Below, piece after piece: positions 12,118 through 24,613 of a DNA stretch of 64,000 nt. The stretch is from assembly GCA_033239525.1 (NCBI GenBank), contig BSYO01000011.1:7903973-7967972 (forward strand). The letters run 5' to 3'. The notes below the pieces were generated by a model. It was not told where the DNA came from and did not search any database. It was given only the letters and a program-made list of their open reading frames with translations. Origin of the DNA: Nepenthes gracilis. Lineage: Eukaryota; Streptophyta; Magnoliopsida; Caryophyllales; Nepenthaceae. Each line of letters opens with the position of its first letter. Position 1 is the stretch's first letter. A program made the position numbers and the translations under genes.

Positions 12118-15100
12118 TGTAAGGTCCGAAATTTTCTGATCAAGTAAATCATCGATGTCAAAGGATATGGAGAAATTTATATTGAATAGTTCGGTATCCC
12201 AAAATTACTAAAATTAAAATATATAGACTTTGAGATTTTCACAAGTCTAAGAATTTCAGTAAGAATCAAAATTTATTATACTGATTATTTTATAAATCTA
12301 GAAGCCAAAAATTCACCCTGGGACACTATGGTAACAAGAAAAATTGTCCAAGGGACCCGAACAATAACCAATCAAACTATGGTTAATAAAAAGACAACTC
12401 AATCATCAATATTTCAATCAGTGATCAACTGAATTGATTTTGACATAACAAAAAGCTAGCTCATATGCTAAATTTTCAATCAATAGCAAGCAAATTAACG
12501 TCGGCCGACAAAAAGATAGCCCAATCCCCGAATTTTCACTTGATTAATAACCAAATTCAGCTCAACTAATTAAATATAGTATAAATCAAATTAATTAAGT
12601 AAAATCTAACATATTTCAGCACACCACACACATGGCAGCATGCTACATCACTTGACAGCAGTGGGATAACATTAAAATTCAGCTGAATTTTTAATAATTT
12701 AGCAAGAGCACTATTGACCCATATCATGCACACTTAGGGGCTTAGAAATTAGAAAAATTCAATTGCCACATTAGCCCCACTTCAGCTGCATATTCAAATA
12801 ATTTATCAAGGAGAGAGAGAGCTCCACACGGCAGCTCATATCAGCAATAGAGCACGGCCACACTTAGGCAAATTTAGGGGAGATGTAAGGAGCATGAAAT
12901 GTGGCACATTAGAGGATTAAAATTAGCAAAATTCAGTAAGAAAATTAGTTGCTACATGGTAGCATATGTTTCCCCAATATTCAATAGAAAATCAGCACAC
13001 ACATGACACAAGCAACCAACACACACACAACAGCTTCATGCTTCCAAAAAGCTAATGATTCAGCAAGGCCAAACACACGGCAGCTCCACTACAATTCAGC
13101 AAGGACATTTAGCAAAAGAACAATACACACATGGAACAAATATTTGGCACACACACAACAGTATATAGAAGCAACACATGGAAATATCATGGCAACAAAT
13201 ACGTGGAAGGAAGAGAAATAGACAACAAGCATGAACTGTAGCAAGAAATAAGGAAGGGAAGAGTTGATGTGTTAAGGCAATTCAGGAGCTTTTATATATG
13301 AAATCAGTTGAGGAAAATGAAGGAAGAGAGGAAGGAAGTAAGGGAGAGACATGTGAGAGAAGAGAGGAAGAAATTGAGGGCAGAACCAAGAGGGAGCAGA
13401 GGCAGAACCGAGAAGCAGAAGGGGGATGAACCAAAGCAAGAGAAGCATAACTTAATTTTTGACAAGTGTATTTTAATTCCTTTCTTCAATTGTTGCCAAT
13501 GCTTGTGAATTCTCCTTAAGTATTGTTACTCCAATACTTGGATTACTTATGGCTTTTATCATATCGTCATTTTCGCATAAGAAAAGAAACGATGGAAAGA
13601 GTTGGAACACCAGCTTGAACTAAACCAGTAGTTGAGCACCTTGTTGTAAATCAACTGAATCGGCCACCATTCGACCACCAAACCGGCCCTAAATTAGTAT
13701 ATTTTTCCTGATTAATCGGACAGATTTCATATTTATCAGCATGTATGACATTATATGGCATCAATTTTATGAAGAATCATGCATTTGGTATCCGATTTAT
13801 GTCCTAAATCTCCGCGTTAAACCCTAGCTCGAAAATTTGGAGATTTTTGGTTAAAATACATGATTTTGTATAGATATTTGGATTGATGATTTTCATTTCG
13901 TGATTAGGCTCATGTTTTGTGCACGAATTATGCCCAGATGTCTTGTATTGAACCCTAGAATGAAAATTTGGAAAAATCATGTTGTAAACTTAAAATTTTG
14001 ATGATTTAAATGTTAATTGTTGCCTAGTTTTAGTTTATTAAATGATCTGCATTTGAAAACTTTGCATGGAATTGTATATTCAAATTTTGGAAACTCCTTT
14101 GAACTTATTTGAAGGGTTGAATATAAAATTTTGAATTTTGCTTTCCGATATAAGGAAATTTAGCTAAAAAAATATGAGTAAGAATTCCTTCAGATAAGTA
14201 TTTTAATTTAGTATCTCAATAAGTATTTTAGTTAAATGTCTCAATTGAGCATTTTGGTTAAGGAATTGCATATAAGTATTTCAGTTATGTGTTTTCAATT
14301 AAGTGAGTCAGTAAGAAATTGGCCTTAAAACTATGATTTAGTTAGGTAAGGTTCTTTGGCATGCCTTAAAACATTATGGTGGTAATCGATGATAACCCTG
14401 TCTATAAAATTATATGTGGTCCACCCTTTCTCAGGACGTTAATTTCAGAGAATAGAATTCAGATGATCCACCATCCTTCGGGAAGTATTAGTACATAATT
14501 TACCGACCTTCGAGAGGTATTAGTATATAATCCCACAAGAAAGGATAATACTGCAAGAAGGGATATTTTACTTCAGCCCTTAGATTATTTGGAGTGAATA
14601 TAATCTATTCTTGATTATTCGCCTCCTCTACTAGAAGGGTCTACTAGTTTGGTCCTACTTATGATTTGAAAAGGAAATTTCTAGGATTTATAAGTTTAAT
14701 TTCGGCTTTGATTTATAATACTTGTTTTGCTAAATTAAGATTTCTGAAACTTGATTATATTAATTTATGCCTTCTCTGTTTACATGCACTTTTCTGCCTT
14801 TTAAGTATTTCTATGATTTTGTGTATTCGTATATCTATTATGTATGATAACATTATATTCTGTATGTTTTGGTACCTTTTTAGGTTTTAACTCTCTGTTT
14901 TATTTTTTTTCTCCAGATAATGATATAGAGACGATACCAAATGAACAAAAGTGATTAGAGCTTAGCAAGGAATTAGATGGAGTCTCGGAGCCTTTGAAGA
15001 CTTGAGATTTTAGGGATATTGTTAATGTAAATGTCTTAATTATGGATGAAATTATATATTAATAGCTGTGATACGTTTTGTATCCTGATGGGAAAATATT

Positions 15101-15476
15101 TATGTTTCCACATGTTTACATTATGGATGTAGTTGCTTCCGCTATACTGATTATTGAATGTGTACAGGTCCTAGATGGTATCTCTCGTATATTTTTGGTG
15201 TAGTGGAAAGGATTGTGTGTTAAAGCCATTGATGGATATGAAAATTGTGATCCTATGTATGTGTGTTATAGGAGAACTTGTGCTATTTAGATAGTTGTGT
15301 GCTTGTACTGAATTATGTTACACAGGTTTTATTCAGGTTTATATTTTAGTTTGGCCCAATTTTAGGAAAACTCTGCCCATGTTCTCCTAGAATCTTAAGT
15401 TGAGATTTGGGCTTCTGTTCTTGTATCTATAATGATGGAATTTTCTGAGGACGAAAAAAAAATCCATTCTGTCACA
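12118..15476 (+). mobile_element. LTR of family X, bridging two unrelated elements
   Basis: Starts TGTAAGGTCC and ends CTGTCACA, the same ends as the other LTRs here. Inside, in the expected order, are a TATA-like sequence (13291), a purine-rich leader (13305-13400), a segment near 14341 resembling 50630 of the C LTR, and a 3' part resembling the C LTR (14900-14990 versus 51560-51650). At 3.36 kb it is long. No second X LTR is present. The flanking pentamers (GCCAG left, GTCTG right) do not match: left is the gag of G, right is RNase H of B2. See findings for a recombination explanation. Confidence 0.7.
13291..13299 (+). promoter_or_regulatory. TATA-like box of X LTR
   Basis: TTTATATATG lies about 15-100 bp before a purine-rich leader (13308-13400), the same arrangement as the TATA boxes of the D, F and C LTRs. 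The frame at 13308-13508 inside the leader is low-complexity Glu/Lys/Arg and not a gene. Confidence 0.45.
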
Positions 15477-17022
15477 GTCTGTAGGGGCGTTTGGCTTGAA
15501 AACGATCGGTATTTGTTAGAATGAAATATGTGAGGATAGTTTTCAATGAATGAAGAATGAAATATATGAGGATAATTTTCAAGGAATGAAGGATAAATTG
15601 TCAATTATGTCATTTGGGTTAATCCCTGATGGATAAAGTAAATTGTAGTAGAATGTGATGCTTTTGAAAAAGATTTAATATTGTGTTTTCCCAAAACGTG
15701 TATAGGTGGTTGCCCTTGGATTGAGTCGGTGGTAAGTCGATGATCATAATATCTCCAAATCATGAGTCAGTGATTAGGATCTTCGCCTTGTATTTATAGG
15801 TGTTGCTTATTGGAATAGTTATCGTCTAGTTGATTCTAGTGGTTTGAGAAGTTGTTTTATGAAAAGAAGATGATCATGCAATAATACAAGTGGTTAAATC
15901 TGCTTAAGGACTATGAAGATAAATCTCAGTGTCTTTTAAGGAAGCAAATATTGTTGCCCATAATTTGATGTCAGGATTTTTAGATTTAATATGTCTTTGA
16001 TATTTCATAGGAGATATTGAAGGGTGAGTCGCGAGTAGATCCTAATATCTAAGTAAATTGGATGCTTTGCTTTTAGCTTTTGGAGGAAGAGTTGCATTCG
16101 AAATATTGAAATTATGAAATTATGAGATAAGAAGTATTTGTGGTTTTGTTTCAGGATTGTTATGACAGCAAGGGTTTTGGGTGCTATTGGATAATTGTGG
16201 ATTGGCTAATGAGGATGACCCATTTATCACATATTTGGATGATACGTTCGGATTAAATAAGTTGGCTCGCTGATATGTCAACGAGATGATAAGCTTCTAA
16301 ATATTTGAGTTTTAAGGCTTTAGAGGTATCTAAGGCTGTGTCGAAAATTTTTTTGAATAATTGTTTCAATTATATTTCCTAAGTTAAATGTAATCTGAGA
16401 ATTATGGGCTTTACCCCAACTGTATTGATATCTTTGAGATTTTTCTTAGGATTACGACTGCTATGTAACCTAAATGTCTGATATGAATCAATGGATATGA
16501 GTTGCAGGAGGATTTTTAGTACACATATAAATAATAAATTAGAATAGCGTAGTAGAAGCGTGTGGGCCCATGGCCCATAGATTTCAAAATTAGATTGAGA
16601 TTCCATATGAATGATCATTTTCGAGACTTAGGATGAAATGAAATAAGAGTTTATTGGACTGTTTGAGATTTTGTATTAGGTCGGAGAGATGGTTAATAAA
16701 AGTGGGTTGTTTTTTAATTTGGTGGATTATCGTGATGTTTCCTATGTATCGACGATTGAGGAAGTAAGTATATGATTGGGTTAGGCCATTGTGAGAGTTT
16801 CAGAATTTGTCTTATGATAAGGTTTTAATTTAGATTTTAGATAGAAAGTATCAGATATTAAGAATCAGGATAATATAGTTAGTTGAGGTTCTTTAAGAAA
16901 ATCATTTAATCAATGAAGTAATTCGGGAACATGTAGAAGAAATCTAGAATGATTATCTCTGATTGTTGACTTTTGAGGTTCATTAAATTTCGAGAATGAA
17001 ATTTCTATAAGTAGGGGAGGAT
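15477..17022 (+). pseudogene. B2 Pol 3' part: RNase H, integrase and chromodomain ghosts
   Basis: Begins abruptly in the RT/RNase H linker. Around 15610-15800, read over indels, are codons for LIPDG, a CDA-like step and a DLE...VFAL-like end, matching the RNase H of C at 54740-54920. About 16800-16960 resembles the chromodomain region of A (32900-33030). The region just before 17022 (GAGAATGAAATTTCT) is a decayed form of the post-pol GAGGACGAAATTT signature. Gag, protease and most of RT are missing because the X LTR abuts at 15476. Many stops; inactive. Confidence 0.65.
17011..17022 (+). promoter_or_regulatory. B2 polypurine tract
   Basis: GTAGGGGAGGAT lies immediately before the LTR start TGTAAGG. 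Confidence 0.75.
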
Positions 17023-18813
17023 TGTAAGGTACTAATTTTTAAAACATAATAAACATGAGTAACTAAATTAATATAAATGAATCAAGGTCAAAAGACATGG
17101 GAAAAGTTGGATTGAAAGCCCAAGATCTAAATTTGGCACAATGGGGAACTGAAATTGTAAACCTTCAAATATTAATCTGTAAATAAGATTTGAATTTTAA
17201 ATTATGATAATCACGATTTATTAAGGTAATATAATCAAAATTAGGGTCTAAAGATATAAAAAATTTGGTTAGAATGGTCAAAACGGATCCCGGATGGTAC
17301 GTGCGTGAAACTGGCTCGCCGCAAGCCTGACCCACGCCCAACCCGCACCCGAGGCGCGATCAGGGTGTGAAATCCAAATTGTTGGGCCCAAGGCACACTC
17401 GGGGTGTGAATTCTAGTATGGGCGTGCTTAAAGCATGCCCGATGTGCGCCCGAGGTGCAATTTCCATTGTATTATGCTTGATCAGCGCCACTTTGTATAT
17501 ATAATCGCATGATCCATTTTTCCTCAGTCATTTTTCAAACAAAAGAAAGAGAGGAGCGAGAGAGAACACGAAAGAGAAGATAGAGAAATGGGAGTTTGAG
17601 GCTCTTAAGTTCGTTTTCGACTTAGAGTTAGTTGCATTTAAATTTGAATCGGTAACAAGAAATTGGGACTCTATAATTTGTTATCCGTTGTCAGTACCGG
17701 TATCTGTTATCAGTTTCATTATTTGTTATCCATTGGCAGTACAAGTATTTGTCATCTGTATTCGTTATTTGTTAACTGTATCCATTACCTGTTACCCATT
17801 ATCAATATCCATATGTTTATACAGAGTTTCCAATTTGAACTATGTAAAGTAATCATGAAATTGCGTCAAGGATCTGTATTTTTATAGGTAGTATTCCCTG
17901 ACATACCTTATGATATAACCGTGGTATCAAGGAAAATACATTGCCGTTTATATGATAGATTTCGTACATTCCGGCCTCTAGCAGAGTTAGAGGTATAAGG
18001 CCTTTCGATTTTGTGGAGTGAACACAATTCGTTTCCTTGATGTCTACTCCGTTCGCTGGTAAGATCTACTAGCCTTGGTCCGTAAATATAAGTAAAGTTT
18101 CTACACATTTTAGAATTAAAAGATTCAGAAGTAAAATAAGAAATTTAAATATAATATCTATATCCAAAGTAAATCATAAACAAGACATAAAAGTTAAATA
18201 TATTCCGAAAATGTATTAGATCATGTTTACGTTTTTGCATCTGTATTATGATCCTACCCTGTTTTCTTGATTTATTTTAAAGTATAATGCATTGTCATTT
18301 TTATACTTATACTTTATTGAGCATTGGACTCACCCCTTACTATTTTTTTGCCTTCAGATGAGCACGAGCTCATATCCGATGAGGTGGAATAGAGATTTCC
18401 AATGGGCTAGGCTAAGGATTTGAAAGATCATTTTGTAAAGTTTGATTTTGTGGTCTTATACATATGTATAGAGGACTTGTATACATTTTTTATGGATATA
18501 ATTGATGTATTTTGTGTATATTGATGAATTACAAATGAGTTTAGTTTTCACTATGTATTAATGATTATATATGCTTTTACAAGTTATTACGGTTTGAATT
18601 TAAGTACCTAGTGGCATCTCTATGTACCGACGTTATATTTAGAGATATGACGTTGGGGCCACCATTTATTTTGTGGTGTTTTTAGATCCTGTGTGTTTAT
18701 TTTTGTGATATGTATATATTTGTATAGATAAATATTACAGGTTTGTATTTAGTTTGACGGATATTGTGCATACGAGACCTTATTAGATCCCGATTTGAAT
18801 ATGGTCTGTTACA
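17023..18813 (+). repeat. B2 3' LTR
   Basis: Starts TGTAAGGTAC after the polypurine tract and ends CTGTTACA. The first half matches the B1 LTRs, for example 17180-17290 against the reverse complement of 10880-10990. A TATA-like sequence (17505-17512) is followed by a purine-rich leader (17540-17590). The family inverted repeat is at 18055-18073. The following pentamer is GATTG; the matching left copy is gone with the 5' half of the element. Confidence 0.8.
18055..18073 (+). promoter_or_regulatory. Conserved LTR inverted repeat (B2 copy)
   Basis: GCTGGTA and TACTAGC pair over 7 bp with one G-U, around a 5-nt loop AGATC, followed by CTTGGTCCG. It is intermediate between the A type (CTAGTAA) and the C type (GGCTGGTAG). 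Confidence 0.6.
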
Positions 18814-19387
18814 GATTGTGGATTAAGGTCAAAAATTAAGTATTGGACTGAAATGATTTAAGCTTTGTAATACTTGACGTGCATCTAATCCACGCACGAT
18901 CATGTTGTAAACAAAATCTAAAGTGTATGAGATGCGCACAATAAGTGTTCTTGAGTATTTAGTTGAGTATTTTGGTGTCTGATACATGTCTGTTAGTCAC
19001 TCATGTACAAATTTAAAAATGTTTTTGTGCTTAAATTGAACTTGACTGGCGTATATGTGCCAATCTGTTATAAATAGGCTCTTTGACTTCAATTTGTTTT
19101 TTTTTTTTTTTTGAGGTTTTAAAAGAAAAAAGAGAAAGATAAAAAAGAAAGAGAGAGGTGAGAGTAAGAAAGGGAGAAGGAAAAAGTAAATTTAAAGTGG
19201 AATCCACTTAATCTAAGTAAAACTTTGGTAATTTCAAGGTGTGTGAATCTAAACTCATTTATTTCTTTATTAACAAATTTGTCTAAAAACTATGAAAATT
19301 TCTTGTCCAAATATTGACACATATAATATAATTTTTTTCTTCAATATATCTTGCATATATATCAATTCATTCCCATTTTTTAAAATC

Positions 19388-19421
<34 letters not shown>

Positions 19422-20566
19422 CTTGCATTTTTTTTATTTGCTAATAAATTGAAAAAAAAAAACTCTATGTTAATTTTAAAAATGTGGTTTATTTTTCTTG
19501 CTTTGAGAAAAAAAATCGTATACTTATATTTCAATATAGAGTTTTCAATTTTAATGAAATAAAAACTATTATAAAGAATTGATATAATATATTCGGATAT
19601 ATTCTAATATATTATTTATAACTCAAAGGTTGAATAATTACTCATGAGTTAAAAAAAGTTATATTTGACCCCCAACTATAAAAAGTAATATGTAATTGGC
19701 CCACTCAAGGTTATATGTGGTGGCTTCAGATATTTGACTATATAAAATAATTTTAATACTGGACAATTATTAGTGAGGTTATCAATAATTCTTAATTCTT
19801 ATATATTTAGAAGATTTTTATATATTTTATATTATTATATATTAGATCAATTTTCACATGTTATATGCTCACATAAGTTTGCAAGAACTTACCATGTTTA
19901 TATATAGCAGGAACTTAGCATGCTTCATGTCTATATTTACATACAATTTCTCACATATTTTACTGCAATTTCTATATTATCAGTATTTTATTTTTAATTA
20001 TGAATATCACCATTTCTATATTTGTTCATCATATCTATATATATATAAATTATATATATTTTATAAAGTGTCAGGCTAATTTTTACCATATTTTTGCCAT
20101 TCTTTTAAATTAGTGAACTCAAATATATTTGCAGAAAATTTAGACAATGAGGCTTTTGAGAAGAGATAGTTGTTAAGATATTTTAGTTGCATTTTGATTG
20201 TCAAACTAAGAATTAATCAATTTAATTTTTGAATATTATCTGTATTATAATAATAGGTCAAAAATTATTATAATTTAGTACGATATTTGACATCTTATTG
20301 GTTACCCTAATTTCAAGTTTAATATACTTTTCCTAACTTATGGTTTAGACCGATTCGAAGACAAGTTATCAGAATTATTTTTAGAAATAAATTTTGGGAT
20401 CTTATACTTTGATAAGCATTTATTATCGAATTATTTAATAGTAATTTTTATAAGATCATATCCTAGTGTTTGAATTGGATTTGAGTTGATTGATCAAACA
20501 TTTATTTATAAGTTTAATTTAAAGTTTGATTAATATATTTTGATTCTGGGTCTTGGGATGTGGACA
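18814..20566 (+). repeat. LTR D1, 5' end missing
   Basis: It is related to the LTRs at 22851 (D2) and 61398 (D3): GATTGTGGATTAAGG corresponds to GATTGGATTAAAG about 85 bp into D2, so D1 lacks its first ~85 bp. A TATA box (19079-19086) precedes a purine-rich leader (19118-19190), as in D2. The probable end is the GGGATGTGGACA sequence near 20566, comparable with GGGACATGACA at the end of D2. B2 inserted into it, and its left part was lost. The TA dinucleotide runs at 19396-19420 and 20683-20700 are simple repeats. Confidence 0.6.
19079..19086 (+). promoter_or_regulatory. TATA box of LTR D1
   Basis: TATAAATA lies about 40 bp upstream of a T run and purine-rich leader; D2 has TTATAAAA at the equivalent place (about 23227). 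Confidence 0.55.
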
Positions 20567-21174
20567 CAATACGAACCTTCCCAAAATGGCTCCTAGCAGT
20601 CGAGACAATCACTAAGGAAAGAATTTACCCTATTCCATGCAACATTTTTGCCTCTGTAATTATGTTAATATTGCTAAGTTGTCATATATATATATATATA
20701 CACACTCAATAGTCTCACACTATAATAATCAAAGATTAATATAAATAGTTCGGATTTATTTTTCTATAATAAGTCTATCAATTTAATTTCAATTATGACG
20801 GTCCACTATATTAATTCTAATTATTTGATTTTTTTTTGTCATTTTAAAATACTAAATTCAATCCTAATTATCCACAATTTCCAATTCCATTATTGAAATT
20901 AAACATTCATATAAAATAATTAAAATCAATCATTCAAATGCAAAATTAAACATTTTTCATAATTTTACTACTACTAAAAATAACAAAATAATTATCACGT
21001 AATTTATTCGTATAAAATGATAAAACTAAAAATATCTAACATGTTATAATTACATCTTCTAAAGACTCGACAATGTGGTTTAGTAATGAACTAAACCAAG
21101 TAATTGAAATAACGACGACGTCCATGCTATTTTCAAGGTAATCTCACCTAAGTAGTTTAAACAAGTATCCGATG
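20567..21174. other. No recognisable gene
   Basis: AT-rich sequence between LTR D1 and the copia Gag remnant. It contains a TA microsatellite (20683-20700). I see no primer binding site after D1, so D1 cannot be confirmed as the 5' LTR of the copia element. Confidence 0.4.
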
Positions 21175-22700
21175 TGTGAAATATTATGGAAGATTAGATA
21201 TTTTACAAATCACACATTAGGATTAAAAATTACTAAAAACTCAAAACTGTAAATGCTAACTATTAGGTTTGAAGAACTCCAAATGAAAGACAATAAAATA
21301 TTTGACAAGTTCTATACCACATTAAACAACATAGTTAACTCTATTGTCAATTTAGGAGAGAAAATTGCTAAAAAAAAATATATTGTCCAAGAAGTTTTGA
21401 AATCCCTACCCGAGCAGATTCAATCAAAGGTCAATGCTATTAAGGAGAGTATGAACCATGATAATATAAAAACTAAAGAATTGGTTGAATCTCTTCGAAT
21501 TTATGAATTGTCATTCCCATAAAAGAAAAAAGGACAAATCTATAACTTTAAAAACTGCGAAAGGAAAGTCTTGTGATGACTAAAGGATGAGTCTATGGTC
21601 GATGAAAAAATTGCTCTCTTTATAAAATAGTTTAAAAAATTTTAAAAAATAATCTTATTGAAAGTTTAAAAACTAATCCAACTATTAAAGAAAATAGGAA
21701 TGTAGAAAATGAGCCTTTGGACAGAAAATACAATGGCATTCAAAGCCACTATACTAAGTGTTTGGATACATTATGACTGAATTTTCTAATTCCAAATATA
21801 ACAAGGATAAAGCCTTGTGTATTACCCTTTTTGATGAGGAGGTCTAGGAGAGTGAAAGTGAGGCTTTTGATTATGAAAAATACTCTAATTATATAGCCTA
21901 TGTGTCCAGCGTCGAGTAGTAACAAACCTATCTTAAACCATGATAAGCAGTCTAATAATTCTAATCATTCAAACTTTAAATCAGAAAATGGGTTAAATGG
22001 CCTTCAAAAGGTTTTTAATATACTATATCATAATAATTTAATGACTAAACGAGCATACAAAACTTTTCTAGAAAGAGTTGAAGAAATAGAATAACAAGTA
22101 AAAATTTTAAAAAATTATTTATCCAAAAAGGAAGAAGCCAATCTTGCACGATGAAAATCTTGCTGTTAAGGGCAAGAGAAGGTGTATTGAAGTTGAAGTT
22201 ATAAAATCTAATGCCAAGTTGATTATGTTCTTGGAAAGTATGAAGAAGTTTAATCATATGCTTAGTTTGGACAAAGCGATTGGTAAAAAGAAAGAGCTTA
22301 GTTTTTACAAAACCAATTCTCACGTGACCTATCCCGTGAAAATCATTTTTACACTAACTACCAAGAGTAGCATGGAAAAGGAGGTGACAATTTCAATCCA
22401 CCAAGAAAAGATGCCCAAACAAACTCATCCTAAAAGTCAATACAAAACACATGAAAAGGACCCTCTCCATAAGAAGGCTATTCAGACGTGCTGGATGTGA
22501 AAATGAAGGGCACATTCAATTACAATGCATAGAGATCAGACGGAGTCACTATTTCAACTGACCTAATAGAACACCTAAATTTTCTACTTTCAGTAGGCTG
22601 AAACCTATCTGTTATCATTATGATGCCTTTGGTCATATTAGTTCCCAATGTTTTTACTTAGTTCTAGTAAATCCAAACGTAACTTGACAAGAAGAGCATG
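21175..22700 (+). pseudogene. Ty1/copia Gag remnant (UBN2-type) with zinc-knuckle ghost
   Basis: The frame 21253-21522 reads MLTIRFEELQMKDNKIFDKF and contains IVNLGEKI, VLKSLPEQ and ELVESLRIYE, hallmarks of the copia-type Gag domain. Upstream, EILWKI...HTLGLK (21178-21240) is the usual preceding part in another frame. After stops and shifts, an acidic stretch (21850-21900), a coiled-coil-like part (22040-22140) and MLSLDKAIGKKKELSF (22258-22305) follow in normal copia order. At 22610-22651 CYHYDAFGHISSQC is a CCHC knuckle with its second Cys changed to Tyr. Protease, integrase and RT are not found next to it; LTR D2 starts at 22851. Resembles SIRE-like Gags, but the clade is a guess. Confidence 0.75.
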
Positions 22701-22850
22701 GGCAAGTAAAGGTGGCTAGAAGAGGATGACATATTATTCGAATTCTAAGAAAGTTTTTTAGGATTCTAAGTACCAAATTAAAAAAATCTCATACTATTTT
22801 TTTAAGAAGTTTCAAGAAAGGTCATCTGAAGAGATAAATCTTGCATGAAT

Positions 22851-24106
22851 TGTAACGTGCGAGTTTTAAAATTTTAAATTTTATTATGATTAAATTGGGT
22901 TTAAGAGAGAAGGTTTAGAGGTCAAATGAAAGATTGGATTAAAGTCAACTTTGAATCGTATCACATTAGGTTAAATGGCGCCTGACTAGCACCGGACGTA
23001 TGTATCTACGTCTTCTGGGCAAAGAGGTTGCGTATGAGAAATATCTGGCGAGAATTCAAGTGCACTTTTGGCAGAATACTTACACCTAATATGCGCCTGA
23101 TGGACGCTCATACACGCTTTTGATAGATTGCCTACGCCTAACATGCACCTAAAATAACATGTGTGTACCACAATATTTTGTCACATTGCTCGATATGCAC
23201 TTAATAGGTACGCATGTGCTAATCTTTTATAAAAATCAAGTCCAGCTAATTTTTGATTATTTTCTACCAGATTTTGAGAGAAAAGAGAGAAAGGAAAGAA
23301 GAGAAGAAAAAGATGAGAGAAAAAGAGTTAAAGAAGGTCATTTGAAGTATATCTAAAAAAACTTTTGGTAATTTAAAGTTAAGTGCACCTCGTGCATCTT
23401 TCCTTTGTTATTGATTTCTTTTCACCTGTTTGAATATTTATTATTTTAAATACTCATATATATTATATTTTTATATTTAAAATATTTATTCTCACATTCA
23501 TGCACTATTTTTCTTATTTTTCTATAATATTATGTGAAATTTATGTCCAAACCTATGCGCATTATATTATTCAACTAATTTCTATAATATTCTTTCATAC
23601 ATGCTCTAAAATCTTGATTTATTACTCTTACATGTTTGGTTTTTGTTCATAGTTTCCAACAGGTTCAAAATGCTTAAATTTATGCCCTTGCATGTCTCAG
23701 AATTACTATTGATTGCCCCTACATACTTGTTAATGATAATGATATATTGAAATCACCAAATATTGCTGATCTTTTTATTAATTCACATTATGAATAGTTT
23801 TACACGTTTAAAAATTTCATAATGTAGTATATATGTTTTAACATAAGTATGTTCAAATTTTTGTAAAAGATTAAGTTATTGTATGATAAGAATTTGAAAT
23901 AATTCAAAAGCAAAATTTACAATTTGTAGAAAGAATTAAGGATATTTTCTTCCAAATAAGAAAATATAAATAATTATTTGTATTTGTGTAGAGCTTTTTT
24001 CTCGTTATGTATCGGATCATTATAAGAAATTAACGGTGACATATTATGACATATATTAGTATATTATAATGGAATTAAGTTTCAAACCTATCATTCGTAT
24101 GATAAA
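22851..24106 (+). repeat. LTR D2, segment 1 of 4
   Basis: Starts TGTAACGTGCG. It has CpG-decayed repeats of the GCGCCTGATGGACGC type (22980-23160), a TATA-like TTATAAAA (about 23227) and a purine-rich leader (23276-23340), all in the order seen in D1 and D3. It is cut at 24106 by solo LTR A'. It continues at 26915-27221, 38456-38733 and 47126-47352; removing the insertions gives about 2.1 kb. Confidence 0.65.
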
Positions 24107-24613
24107 TGTGACGGATCATATTTTTCTGCCAAAAATCAGGCAGAGTTTCCTTTATAATACAGTCGTCCAACTATACAAATACCTGTAAATGTTCCTGTAC
24201 AACATATATAAATCCTCCCAAAATGCAACAATATCTCAACAACTCACACATATACATCCCAATAGATCCAAGTTCTAACAACATACAAAAATCAGTACAC
24301 AAACTACACATGATCTGAATGCCACCACCTAGATGTGGCTCCAACGCGGTAAATCTGTGCACAACGTCGGCTAAATAGAGATGCCAATAGGTACTTATTA
24401 TAAACCACAATATCCTGCGAAAGTATAAATAAATCTAAATGATAGCGAAAATTAAACTATTCGATCATTAGTCATTTTGTACAATATATATTAATAAACC
24501 CAACTGAAATATGAATATATCTGAAAAAGCACGTTTCGGTGCTCATATATACAATAAAATAAATCAATTAAATTAAATATCCGATATATTTAACTCAACT
24601 AATAAGCATATAT

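Noticed and set aside
13308..13508. Glu/Lys/Arg-rich 66-codon frame
   Set aside because: Purine-rich leader of the X LTR; low complexity.
20683..20706. TA/CA dinucleotide run as a possible element terminus
   Set aside because: Simple repeat without inverted ends or a duplication.
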